Notes under the pieces: model-generated | The model's database searches: none | What the model saw: the letters and a program-made list of their open reading frames with translations, nothing else | What the model was told of the DNA's origin: nothing | Part shown: one piece after another, positions 50,946 to 60,712 of the stretch | How positions within the stretch are numbered: position 1 is the stretch's first letter | How the letters are laid out: each line of letters begins with the position of its first letter | Origin: Symbiodinium natans | Taxonomy: Eukaryota; Sar; Dinophyceae; Suessiales; Symbiodiniaceae | Assembly: GCA_905221605.1 (NCBI GenBank) | Contig: CAJNDS010001935.1 | Location: 289,501-353,500 of the forward strand | Length of the DNA: 64,000 nucleotides | Direction: 5' to 3' | Translations under genes and position numbers: made by a program

Positions 50946-53845
50946 TCATGGCTTCATGGGCACGGATAACCTATACTGATCTTGGAACCCTAGGAAAAAA
51001 TTGCAATTTCAGCTGCTTCTTAGGAATTGTAGCACCCAAAACTTAAAAACCTCTTCCCAAAATCCCTAAGTAGCAGGTTTGAGCTCGAGGCGAAGCTGGC
51101 AGAGGTGTGAAGCGGTCGAACTTGCAAGCGCCTGCCATCTTCTTCTGCGTCGGCAAACTGGTCATCTTCCTCGTCCACGGCCAGATGCTGTGGAAATGAG
51201 GTGATTCCTACACTGAACGTGGAACCCTAGCAAACATTGTACTTTTAGCTGCTTCGTAGGAATTATGGTGCTCAAAAAATTAGAAATTCTTCCCGAAAAT
51301 CCCTAAGATTCGGGGAATGCCTTGGACCTGTGGCGAGAGCATGGCAGACAGCGCCGGCGAGGAGTCGAAAGACCTCTCTGGCACCTGCATGTTCTCTTGG
51401 TTCTGCTTCAAGAGAAACCTTGGCAGCCCGGTAAACATATCACAATAAAGGTACTTTGTTTTTGGATTGGCTACTTTATAAGGAAACCTTGAACAAACAA
51501 GTCAAAAGGGTACCCCTGGGCTAGCAAGAAACTGCACACACTCCTCCACCGTCCACGGTGTCGCGAGGCAGCCTTCCGGCATGTAATCGCCCAGCACATG
51601 CAGCAAAATTTGACGCGGCTGGCCGGAGGCGTGGGCAATCAGAAATGCGATTTTTCGCTTGCGGTATGCCTCAAGCATCATCCCAAGGGCTTCCACTGCG
51701 GAGGTGTCCATGAAAGGCACTGCTGCGGCTGACAGGATGATTGACTTCAGGGGCCTTCCCTCGGCGTTGGCGAAAATCTCCATCTCGTCGAGCCACTCCT
51801 CCATGCGCTCCACGTTCGCGTAGAAGAGTGGGCCCTCCGGGCGGAATGAGAGGATTCCCGGGCGCTGTGTCGTGTCTGTCCTCTCCTTGACATTCAGCCA
51901 CCGCCCACGACCTTCGCAGTAGCCCAAAGTTGTGATGGGCGGGTCGGCCACCTGGTACACGATCAGCACCAAAGACACGACCACCGCACCCAGGATGCCC
52001 TTCAGGGCACCCAGATACAGCCTTAGTAGCCCAGCAACCATGTTATCATAAGGGCACCCTTTTTTTGCTTGGTTACTTATTACTTTATAAGGGAGCCCAG
52101 AACCAAAAACAAAAAGGGTAAAGGGTACCACTGGGCTGCCAAGTAGCGTGAAGAGAAAGGCCACCCACCAAACAGCGTAGTCCACCACGTAGGTGCGCTG
52201 CCGCGTGCGGGTGGACCGGAGGGACCAAAGCCAGGCTGCGTGATTGAACTCTGTGAGTGAGGATGCCCCCAAGATGATGATGATGTTCAGGGCACACCGT
52301 GGAACGTAGTAGATGTACGGGCTCAGTAGCAGCAGTATCATGGCAATCACAATGGCCACAAAGATGTTTGCCCCTAGCTGGCTCTTCACCCCAATGGAGC
52401 TCGCGATTGCCATTCGGCTGAGGCCGATCTGTGTCGGAACTGCACCGCACATGGCACCTCTACTCCCCTTAGAACCTTAATAAAAAAAGTATTATTGATA
52501 TCCTCTTGGGTTTTGTATGAACAAAAATAATGAATTCCCAAGGGGGATATAGGCACCACCCAGATTCGCCGCTCCTAGCGCGAGGAGCTCATTGACAGCC
52601 ACCACCTGGTATCCTGCCTTCATGGCAAACTTTCTGGCAGCTGCAAACGATGAGAGGAAGTTCACCAGCGCCAGCATCACGGCTCCAGGAAAGAGGTCTT
52701 TGGCAAGTTGCCAGTCGTCGCTGGTTTGTAGTGGCCAAGCCAGAGCAGGGAAGCCTTCTGGCACGTGTCCTATGACAGCGATGCCATAGGGTTCTGCAAT
52801 CCTGCTGCAAACTAGCGCAGAAAGCACAAGCAAGATGACCTCCTTGAATTCAGCGACCATCTTAAGGCAGGATCCCATGGACTTCAGATTCTTGGCAAGG
52901 CGCAAGAAAAGAAAGGTGCAGACGCTGAACACGATGGTTGCAGGATTCACATCGCGCATTTCCTTCGGGTGCACGAAGACAATGTCCACGATTCCTCCGA
53001 TATCCTTACTGTTTGGTTCGTAGGGAATGAGGGAATGAGGTACCCCAGATCCCCGTATATATATACATATATATATATTTATTTATTTATTTATTTACTT
53101 ATATTTATATATTTATGCCCTTTAAGGGAATGTACAGGGTGCCTCATTCCCTCATTCCCCGTCTAACCAACAGTAAGTATCTGTTTTTGGCAAGCCGATG
53201 GCTGGCTTGACTTGAGACAGCATGATGAGGATCGCGCTGGCAGTGATGAAGCCACTTAGTGCAGGCTTCGAAAGAAACCGCACCAGGAAAGCCAGCTGAA
53301 ATACACCCATGAAGAATATGACCAGTCCAACTTCCAAGGTGAAGATGGCGCTGGCATGGGTCCTCCTCTCCTCACCGCCGGACAATTGGCCTAGCTGCTC
53401 GCCTGTGAGCAAGGCCACCAAGCCGCCTGTTCCCACGGAGGCCTGGACACCTTAAGGTAGCCCAGTAACCTTATTATGCTAAGGGCACCCTTGTTTGGGG
53501 TTGGTTATTTTGTAAGGGAAACCATAAACAAGGAAAGGGTAAAGGGTACGACTTGGCTACCAAGACACACGTCCCAAAAAGAGAGTAGAGGACGGGAGGC
53601 ACCAAGCAGCTGTAAGGCCCAGTGATCAGGCTGACCTTTGACAGGGTTGCGTGGGCCAGGGACTGGGCAAACAACACACACCCCAGCGTGACGCCAGCGG
53701 CGACATCCTTGACCAAGTTCTCCTTCCAGTGGTACGCGGGCAGCCATTCAACAATGGGAACCAGCTTTCTCACCACCTCCTGGCATGTCTTCTGACGAGG
53801 CGAGCCGTCGGAGGGCAGCCGTATGTAGCGACCCTCTGATGCCAT
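50946..53845 (-). CDS. SLC26/SulP-family anion transporter with STAS domain
   Basis: Exons (minus): 53569-53845, 53182-53450, 52557-53004, 52148-52457, 51533-52021, 51312-51418, 51075-51207, 50946-50970; 685 residues, a usual SulP length. N-terminal membrane domain: VEWLPAYHWKENLVKDVAAG (SulP signature region), YSLFGTC|VQASVGTGGLVA, FLSKPALSGFITASAILIML, and the core motif VPTQIGLSRMAIASSIGVKS, then several hydrophobic helices. C-terminal cytoplasmic STAS domain: FRPEGPLFYANVERMEEWLD ... FMDTSAVEALGMMLEAY. Ends with an acidic tail (VDEEDDQFADAEEDG). The family exchanges sulfate, bicarbonate or other anions across membranes; substrate and membrane cannot be told here. Start chosen at the ATG giving a 35-residue leader; an in-frame ATG at 54058 would add a Cys-containing extension. 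All seven introns are inserted elements (listed separately). Confidence 0.92.
50971..51074 (-). mobile_element. SulP intron 7: family K introner, GC-AG
   Basis: 104 nt, GCTACTTAGGG...CAGTATAG|GTTAT. Same family and length as intron 6; shared TTAGGGATTTT, GGGAAGA, AATTCCTA.GAAGCAGCT, CTAGGGTTCCA. The flanking duplication is diverged (GCTAC/GTTAT). Gives in-frame SSSNL|LSVPMKP and stop. Confidence 0.8.
51208..51311 (-). mobile_element. SulP intron 6: family K introner, GA-AG
   Basis: 104 nt, GAATCTTAGGG...CAGTGTAG|GAATC. GAATC is duplicated (51307-51311 and 51203-51207). Removing the element plus one copy restores CCCCGAATCACC, reading GIPRITSFPQ. Confidence 0.85.
51419..51532 (-). mobile_element. 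SulP intron 5: family F introner, GT-AG
   Basis: 114 nt, GTTTCTTGCTAGCCC...GGGCTGCCAAG|GTTTCT. GTTTCT is duplicated (51527-51532 and 51413-51418). Terminal inverted repeat GCTAGCCCAGGGGTACC / GGGCTGCC. Restored reading: ECVQFLLKQNQ. Confidence 0.88.
52022..52147 (-). mobile_element. SulP intron 4: family F introner, GC-AG
   Basis: 126 nt, GCTACTTGGCAGCCC...GGGCTACTAAG|GCTGT. Duplication GCTAC/GCTGT is partly diverged. Interior GGGTGCCCTTATGATAACAT matches intron 1. Restored reading: AFLFTLYLGALKG. Confidence 0.85.
52458..52556 (-). mobile_element. SulP intron 3: family E introner, GT-AG
   Basis: 99 nt, GTGCCTATATCCCCCTTGGG...CCCCTTAG|..GAGTAGAG|GTGCC. GGTGCC is duplicated (52552-52557 and 52453-52458). 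A relative lies at 8241-8340. Restored reading: NLGGAMCGAVPTQ. Confidence 0.88.
53005..53181 (-). mobile_element. SulP intron 2: family D introner, GA-AG
   Basis: 177 nt, GATACTTACTGTTGGTT...AACCAAACAGTAAG|GATA. GATA is duplicated (53178-53181 and 53001-53004). Long terminal inverted repeat CTTACTGTTTGGTT.GTAGGGAATGAGG. The AT-rich interior includes ATTT and TATA runs. Restored reading: GLPKTDIGGIVD. Confidence 0.9.
53451..53568 (-). mobile_element. SulP intron 1: family F introner, GT-AG
   Basis: 118 nt, GTGTCTTGGTAGCCAAGT...ACTGGGCTACCTTAAG|GTGTC. GTGTC is duplicated (53564-53568 and 53446-53450). Imperfect terminal inverted repeat GGTAGCC.AGT. Restored reading: LFGTCVQASVGTG. Confidence 0.9.
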
Positions 53846-54608
53846 GCGCGTCACGCTACCACGGCAAACAGGGCAAGTTGAAAGCAGCACAATGCACCCT
53901 GCTTCTGTTTGTGTAAAATCTCTTGTGTGCAGTGGCCCAGGTGCCCAAAGAGGAATCAATACACTTAATCCACACAACCCAACGCAGTTAACATACATCT
54001 GCTTCCGCTCGTTCCAATCACATGTCCCGATCCAGCCGGTGTCTGCAGCAACATTCAATTGGCTCCAACTTCAGAACTCTTACGATTGCTCCTCCGGTGA
54101 TTCTTAGAGCTTCAGGACACGGGCGAAATACCAGAGAATACGACTATGCAAATCCAGGGGGCTGTACCAAACACGGCATTGAACACTCATAGCTTTAAGC
54201 ACTTCCGTATACTGCACGAGTTTTCGGGCTTGTACTGCTTTGTGCTGGTATTGCTTGGGACTTAGTCTGCTTTGGGCTTGTACTGCTTCGGGTTCGCACG
54301 TTATTGCCACTCTCCGCAACAAGCACACGATGGTGAAATGGCCCGAATGCCTACACAAGAGCAACGGACAACTCCAGCTTTTTTATCGGCGAAGAATCCA
54401 CTGCTCAGTTTGCGAACTCGCTGTGTCCATCTCTGAGCAATTGCGCTTGCTGCGATTGGTCCAGGGTTAGCTCAGTCGCGTCCACTGTGAGATCACCGCA
54501 AACACCATCATGATCCAGATCATTCCGCAAGCGCACTCGCTGCGCGTGCCACCTTCGCCAGGTGCGCAGCATTGTCGGCCCAGAATAGCATGCCAGGCAT
54601 ATCCTATG

Positions 54609-55799
54609 TCATGGTTGGGATAATATAGAAAAAATGTCTATTCCATATTGGGTTTGAGTACCCTTAAACATGTGCAATGTTACCCAACTATGACAAAGTA
54701 TCATGGCCAAAAAGATCACCGGCAAGAACACATGCACGCCACTCGGCGGATCCTCGATGGAGCCAATCGCACTCCCGACAGTTGATGGGCATAATCGCCA
54801 GCCACGCTTGGAAACGGAATTGTCAGACCTCCACACAATTGCTTCCAGAGGCGTGATGCCTTGTGGTCCAGTCGAACCGCTGTACACCTTGCCGTTGACC
54901 GTGAGGATGTCGTGATTACTCTCTGTTTTGAAATCCGTTACATTCAGGGGAGTTGCAAGTGACGGCTCAATTTCAATGCTGCAATGCTCCTGTGTCCCGT
55001 AATATCTTGGAAAGTTGTGGCTTGTCACGCAGCCATCCCCATCCAGCTGACAGGGCCGTGTGACGGATTTCCACATGCCGGCACGTTCGACGGCATATTG
55101 CACCCCATAGATGTACACGCGGCCAGCAAAGCCTGGATTCGTGCTATTTTGGGTCCCATAAGCAAAGGGCAACCTCCTTTGGGCTGCACTCTCCTGTACC
55201 TTGAAAAGAATCCAGTTCAGCGGCTCCAAATTGGAGCCAGCATAACCTATCACCATCTCAGGGGACGGGCGAACAACCCCGAAGGTGCTTGATGCTTTCC
55301 CGACCCTGCAATGGCCCGATCGCCAAGCCGGAGAGCCATCATTCTCTCGATCGGTTCCCATGCAGTCATTGACAATGCTCAACAGCGACCGCTGACGATA
55401 CTTACCTGGGTTGGCCTCTAAACCCTTTGAAACATATTCAGATTCGAGGGCCCCTTATAAACCCAAGTAAGGAAAAACACGAAACATCTCCCACAAGCCA
55501 ACCTAGTTTCTATACAGCTCAAACTCAACGAATCCACCTCCTGTGTCCTCGAAGCGGACTCCGACCAAGGCTGCTGTGTCATAGTCCGGAGTCTTGCCAT
55601 CACGTCCTGAAAGCATGACTCCTGCAGAATCCATGATGTATCCGCCCGCGCTGTACCAGCCCACCCATGTATTGCGGTACGTCTGCGAGTATCCAGGACC
55701 TGAGAACAACATCTTCAGGGCATGGAGGGCTGGGATATTTGGCACCAGCATCGCCCAAGCCACACATTCCTGAACGCGTTGTCTGCTCGACATGGGCAT
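54609..55799 (-). CDS. CUB-domain protein with C-terminal membrane helix
   Basis: Exons 55515-55799 and 54609-55400, 358 residues. The middle of exon 2 is a CUB-like domain: CQLDGDGCVTSHNFPRYYGT, HCSIEIEP.., TESNHDILTVNGKVYSGSTG, IVWRSDNSVSKRGWRLC, with the paired Cys and the VNG..YSG..GP..P..I.W.SD pattern of that family. C-terminal hydrophobic stretch VFLPVIFLAMILCHSWVTLH suggests a membrane anchor. The N-terminal part (NTWVGWYSAGGYIMDSAGVM ... VGVRFEDTGGGFVEFELYRN) has a SPRY-like look, but I am unsure. CUB domains mediate extracellular protein or carbohydrate contacts; the role here is unknown. Start at ATG 55799; no clear signal peptide, so the true 5' end may lie further upstream. About 760 bp upstream of the SulP gene on the same strand. 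Confidence 0.75.
55401..55514 (-). mobile_element. CUB gene intron: family J element with unusual ends
   Basis: 114 nt between CTG|TATAGAAACTAGG and CCCAGGTAAG|TATCG. Imperfect terminal inverted repeat AACTAGGTTGGC / GGCCAACCCAGGT. GTAT occurs on both sides. Removing element plus one copy restores FELYRQRSLLS. Frame-preserving ends are TA-AG, or GT-AA one base earlier, neither a known class. A relative lies at about 6390-6493. Confidence 0.7.
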
Positions 55800-56423
55800 T
55801 CATGTGCGAGTGTCGCAAAGCTGCACTTTGAAGTTTGAAGTTCGGAGGGCCGGGACCACAAGTGCCTTAAGTCGGGTCTTGGACATCTGCTGCTGTGTTC
55901 AGCTGGTTTGCCTGCTGCCTTTTGGGGTGGGCGGACGAAGACCTGGACAAGGCCTTCATGTGAGCCAACGCATACACATCGCAGATGCTGCAGGGCTTTA
56001 GGATCTCTAGTGGGCTTAGAGTTAAGTTTCGCACGGTTCTGTAAAATGGCGGTGCTGCAGGCATGCCACCAATCTCCCCATGGCTTCTATACATGTGCAT
56101 ATGCATGTGAGGAACTGTCGTGAGATCATGCTTGTGAAGCGCAAAGGGGAATCATGATTCTTGCATTCTCGCACCCGGGCAGGAAACTAGGAAACTTTAC
56201 GGTACATCTTCACCTTCACAGGACACCTTGACCCACCTGACCCCTCGGATCTCTCAGAATATATGGCCAGTTCTCCAAAAACAAACATTTAAGGACCCAG
56301 AAAGGGATCTTAAGAAGGAAGACCGACGATGTCCAAGACTACGCCACCGTGCCTTGATCTTTGTCTTGGCCTTGTCTGATGGGTTTTCGTACAGCTCCTG
56401 AAGTGGTTGTCGGGCTACCCTAC

Positions 56424-56783
56424 TGTGGATGGAGGAAATCTTGCACCACTTTTGCAAGGCCGGCCTGTGGCAAGGGCTTTTGTTCAGTCGGTGGATGGAG
56501 GAAATCTTGCGCCGCCGACTTGATCTACTCCAAAACGGGTCTGACGCCAACCCCGCGCCCCCTTTTTAACATTGGTGCTTGTCACGATGGAAGCGGTGCA
56601 GGATTTATGTCATTGGGCCGAATCTTGAAAATCTGCTTTTCACCGCAATGTTAAAAGGGGGGCGAGGGGAGAGAATGTTATGCACCCTTGAAAGTGGTGC
56701 AAGATTTCCTCCATCCACAGTCTCCAGAAATAGGCACAGCCTCTAGCAACAAGGTCACACGCGGTGCAAGATTTCTCCATCCA
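56424..56783. mobile_element. Fold-back element, left copy
   Basis: 360 bp. GGATGGAGGAAATCTTGC occurs twice at the left (56427, 56492) and inverted at the right (about 56702 and 56765). Almost identical to 59216-59577. An inner pair of GGGGGCG/CGCCCCC-type ends surrounds TTTTTAACATTG..CAATGTTAAAAGG, a further palindrome. Confidence 0.85.
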
Positions 56784-59215
56784 CCGACTCAACTGAGGAG
56801 GTTTTTCGAGAGCTGAGACAACTGCAGAGCCACTGAAGTGAGTCGCACCTTGCTGTTGTCAGCTATAACTGTACTTCGCGACTTGCGCCTGTCATGCTTG
56901 CGGAGGGGCCACGCAAGTCGATTTCTGCATGTCATGCTGGCGGAGGCCATGCAAATCTTCTCCGTGTCAGGTGTATCGCGTGAGACCGACTCTAAGCCAC
57001 GCTTCTGGTAGCGTTGACTGTGTTTTCACAGTCAACGTTCAGTCAACGTTCAGTCAACGTTGCAGTCAACGTTACAGTCAACGTTGCCGAAATGCTACGC
57101 CTGCCAGCAATTCCATGGCTTCCAAGCTTAAAAGCCAAAAAAATCAAGTTTTTTGGGGTTTTATAGTGAAATACACGGATTTGCTGGCCCTGCCAGCATT
57201 TCCGCAACGTTGACTGTAACGTTGACTGTAACGTTGACTGAACGTTGACTGAACGTTGACTGTGAGAATGCAGTCAACGCTACACATGTGGTGCGATTGC
57301 TTGCAGGTCACGTGATACCTGAATGCCCAGCATTTTTTGCTGACCTGGTCATCCTCAAACGCTTAATGCGGATCTGCAGACGCCGTGTTGTCGACGCACC
57401 GTCACGCAGCCCAACTAAATGAACCTTGCCACTCTTGCTCACACACCAACAAGCACAGCACCGAAGCATCTCTACTCATCACAGAACTCGACCCCGATAT
57501 GTCGCCACTAGAAGTACTTTGAAGCACCAGGCAAGCACATGTTGGCAGGCAACGTGCAATCTGAAGCCCCTGTTAAAGCCCATGCTGGGGACCGACTCAA
57601 CTGAGGAGGTTTTTCGAGAGCTGAGACAACTGCAGAGCCACTGAAGTGAGTCGCACCTTGCTGTTGTCAGCTATAACTGTACTTCGCGACTTGCGCCTGT
57701 CATGCTTGCGGAGGGGCCACGCAAGTCGATTTCTGCATGTCATGCTGGCGGAGGCCATGCAAATCTTCTCCGTGTCAGGTGTATCGCGTGAGACCGACTC
57801 TAAGCCACGCTTCTGGTAGCGTTGACTGTGGTTTCACAGTCAACGTTCAGTCAACGTTCAGTCAACGTTGCAGTCAACGTTACAGTCAACGTTGCCGAAA
57901 TGCTACGCCTGCCAGCAATTCCATGGCTTCCAAGCTTAAAAGCCAAAAAAATCAAGTTTTTTTGGGTTTTATAGTGAAATACACGGATTTGCTGGCCCTG
58001 CCAGCATTTCCGCAACGTTGACTGTAACGTTGACTGTAACGTTGACTGAACGTTGACTGAACGTTGACTGTGAGAATGCAGTCAACGCTACACATGTGGT
58101 GCGATTGCTTGCAGGTCACGTGATACCTGAATGCCCAGCATTTTTTGCTGACCTGGTCATCCTCAAACGCTTAATGCGGATCTGCAGACGCCGTGTTGTC
58201 GACGCACCGTCACGCAGCCCAACTAAATGAACCTTGCCACTCTTGCTCACACACCAACAAGCACAGCACCGAAGCATCTCTACTCATCACAGAACTCGAC
58301 CCCGATATGTCGCCACTAGAAGTACTTTGAAGCACCAGGCAAGCACATGTTGGCAGGCAACGTGCAATCTGAAGCCCCTGTTAAAGCCCATGCTGGGGAC
58401 CGACTCAACTGAGGAGGTTTTTCGAGAGCTGAGACAACTGCAGAGCCACTGAAGTGAGTCGCACCTTGCTGTTGTCAGCTATAACTGTACTTCGCGACTT
58501 GCGCCTGTCATGCTTGCGGAGGGGCCACGCAAGTCGATTTCTGCATGTCATGCTGGCGGAGGCCATGCAAATCTTCTCCGTGTCAGGTGTATCGCGTGAG
58601 ACCGACTCTAAGCCACGCTTCTGGTAGCGTTGACTGTGTTTTCACAGTCAACGTTCAGTCAACGTTGCAGTCAACGTTACAGTCAACGTTGCCGAAATGC
58701 TACGCCTGCCAGCAATTCCATGGCTTCCAAGCTTAAAAGCCAAAAAATCAAGTTTTTTTGGGTTTTATAGTGAAATACACGGATTTGCTGGCCCTGCCAG
58801 CATTTCCGCAACGTTGACTGTAACGTTGACTGTAACGCTGACTGAACGTTGACTGAACGTTGACTGTGAGAATGCAGTCAACGCTATACACATGTGGTGC
58901 GATTGCTTTGACTCAGATCTCCCTTGCAGGTCACGTGATACCTGAATGCCCAGCATTTTTTGCTGACCTGGTCATCCTCAAACGCTTAATGCGGATCTGC
59001 AGATGCCGTGTTGTCGACGCACCGTCACGCAGCCCAACTAAATGAACCTTGCCACTCTTGCTCACACACCAACAAGCACAGCACCGAAGCATCTCTACTC
59101 ATCACAGAACTCGACCCCGATATGTCGCCACTAGAAGTACTTTGAAGCACCAGGCAAGCACATGTTGGCAGGCAACGTGCAATCTGAAGCCCCTGTTAAA
59201 GCCCATGCTGGGGAC
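56784..59215. repeat. Three tandem copies of an 808-bp unit
   Basis: Units start CCGACTCAACTGAGGAGG at 56784, 57592 and 58400. Copies 1 and 2 are nearly identical; copy 3 has one fewer AGTCAACGTT and a 15-bp insertion near 58910. Each unit has five CAGTCAACGTT motifs followed about 120 bp later by five inverted ones (AACGTTGACTG), a large fold-back. Each also has an exon-like stretch after TTGCAG|G reading ECPAFFADLVILKRLMRIC, ending SPTK and stop. Confidence 0.95.
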
Positions 59216-59577
59216 TGTGGATGGAGGAAATCTTGCACCACTTTTGCAAGGCCGGCCTGTGGCAAGGGCTTTTGTTCAGTCGGTGGATGGAGGAAATCTT
59301 GCGCCGCCGACTTGATCTACTCCAAAACGGGTCTGACGCCAACCCCGCGCCCCCTTTTTAACATTGGTGCTTGTCACGATGGAAGCGGTGCAGGATTTAT
59401 GTCATTGGGCCGAATCTTGAAAATCTGCTTTTCACCGCAATGTTAAAAGGGGGGCGAGGGGAGAGAATGTTATGCACCCTTGAAAGTGGTGCAAGATTTC
59501 CTCCATCCACAGTCTCCAGAAATAGGCACAGCCTCTAGCAACAAGGTCACACGCGGTGCAAGATTTCCTCCATCCAC
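59216..59577. mobile_element. Fold-back element, right copy
   Basis: Direct repeat of 56424-56783 in the same orientation, differing by a few bases (for example one extra C in ATTTCCTCC). It replaces the point where a fourth 808-bp unit would begin. Confidence 0.87.
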
Positions 59578-59768
59578 CGTACCCCGGCCTACCTGACCTA
59601 CCTACCCTACCCCCCCCTGCTCTAACCTCCCACCTACCTGAACGGCTGGTGCATGGGGAGTGAGGCTTGGCGCCATGCTCACTAGAGGCCTGGGCATACA
59701 CTTCTGTTCTCAAGTCGTCCTGTGCTGGCATCAATCTTGAACTTCTGAATCGCCCCAAAAGAAAGAGG

Positions 59769-59803
59769 GTTTGGGGTTTAGGGTTTAGGGTTTAGGGTTT
59801 CGG
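59769..59803. repeat. TTTAGGG array
   Basis: Five units, first TTTGGGG, last TTTCGGG. Confidence 0.92.
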
Positions 59804-59840
59804 GTTAAGGCTCCCATTTTCAGGGTGACCCGATGACCCC

Positions 59841-60270
59841 TTGAGAAAGGCTCCGCTGGCCGCAGAAAAACGCTCAAGGCCCGAGATCCTCGAAGTTTTG
59901 CTTCACCCGCTGGACCTTGCTGACCTCATCATCCTCGGCAGAAAACTTGGATTGGCTCATACCGTGGGGGTTGGTTGTTCCAATGAGGCTTTGATTGGAT
60001 ACGCTTATGAGGAGTCGCGTTCATGTCGCTTCTAACAAGCCTTCCAAAACAGACCCTGATCGAGAACAACCCAGAAAGAACACAACCCGCATCATCGAAT
60101 TCTTCACCACGGCCACACGACGCCTACCAGAAGGCCCACCCTAAACCCTAAACCCTACACCCTAAACCCTTTTTGCAACTGGCTTGCAAAGTCACGCCAG
60201 GAACCCACCCCTGATGTCGCTCAAGTCGCTGCACTGGTGACAGAACCGAGAGAAGCCAAACCCTAAACCC
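59841..60270 (+). CDS. Plus-strand coding fragments, one with a PIP-box-like motif
   Basis: Stretches DLADLIILGRKLGLAHTVGV (59920-59980), VASNKPSKTDPDREQPRKNT, TRIIEFFTTATRRLPEGP (60020-60138) and SRQEPTPDVAQVAALVTEPR (60192-60258) are protein-like on the plus strand but in different frames, separated by CCCTAAA arrays. TTRIIEFF resembles a PCNA-interacting box with Thr instead of Gln. DLADLIIL resembles FADLVIL of the 808-bp units, so those may derive from this gene. Exon edges unresolved. Confidence 0.4.
60140..60172. repeat. CCCTAAA array
   Basis: Four to five units, one CCCTACA. A second short array lies at 60258-60277. Confidence 0.88.
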
Positions 60271-60356
60271 TAAACCTTTTCCCTTTTGCGTCTAGGCTTG
60301 AGCCCTCAACCATCAGCCCAAAGCACAGCAACCCAAGCCAAACCTGGGGCCTTCTT

Positions 60357-60415
60357 GCCAGGGATCACATGCCCTGAGTGCCTCTTGGGCCTTCTTGACG
60401 CTCTCTTCCGCCTCT
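60357..60415 (-). CDS. Coiled-coil exon
   Basis: Minus frame GEAEESVKKAQEALRACDP, helical and charged. Same strand and character as 61541-61606 and 62331-62418. Confidence 0.45.
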
Positions 60416-60458
60416 CCGGTTTTTGATTTTTTTGTTTTTTTTGGGGGGGGGGGGGGTA

Positions 60459-60467
60459 GGGTAGGGT

Positions 60468-60499
<32 letters not shown>

Positions 60500-60510
60500 G
60501 TTGAGGTGAG

Positions 60511-60541
<31 letters not shown>

Positions 60542-60600
60542 TGAGGGTTGAGGGTTGAGGGTTGAGGGTCGAGGGTTGAGGGTTGGGGTTTGAGGTTGAG

Positions 60601-60634
<34 letters not shown>

Positions 60635-60712
60635 GGTTTAGGGTTTAGGGTTTAGGGTTTAGGGTTTAGGGTTTAGGGTTTAGGGTTTAGGGTTTAGGGT
60701 TTAGGGTTTAGG
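60459..60712. repeat. TTGAGGG array grading into TTTAGGG
   Basis: About 36 units. The left two thirds are TTGAGGG (with 6-bp slips), the right third perfect TTTAGGG, with an abrupt switch near 60636. Confidence 0.97.

Noticed and set aside
52085-52450. 121-codon minus frame overlapping SulP exon 4
   Set aside because: It is a shadow frame of the SulP exon, which has family motifs and consistent splice phases.
57010-58890. AGTCAACGTT motif series as a CRISPR array
   Set aside because: Motifs are 10-11 bp, nearly contiguous, inverted in the second half, with no unique spacers and no cas genes; they are fold-back arms.
56424-59577. Direct 360-bp repeats as LTRs of a retrotransposon
   Set aside because: The repeats are themselves fold-back structures, the interior consists of 808-bp tandem units with no gag/pol-like frame, and no primer-binding or polypurine site was seen.
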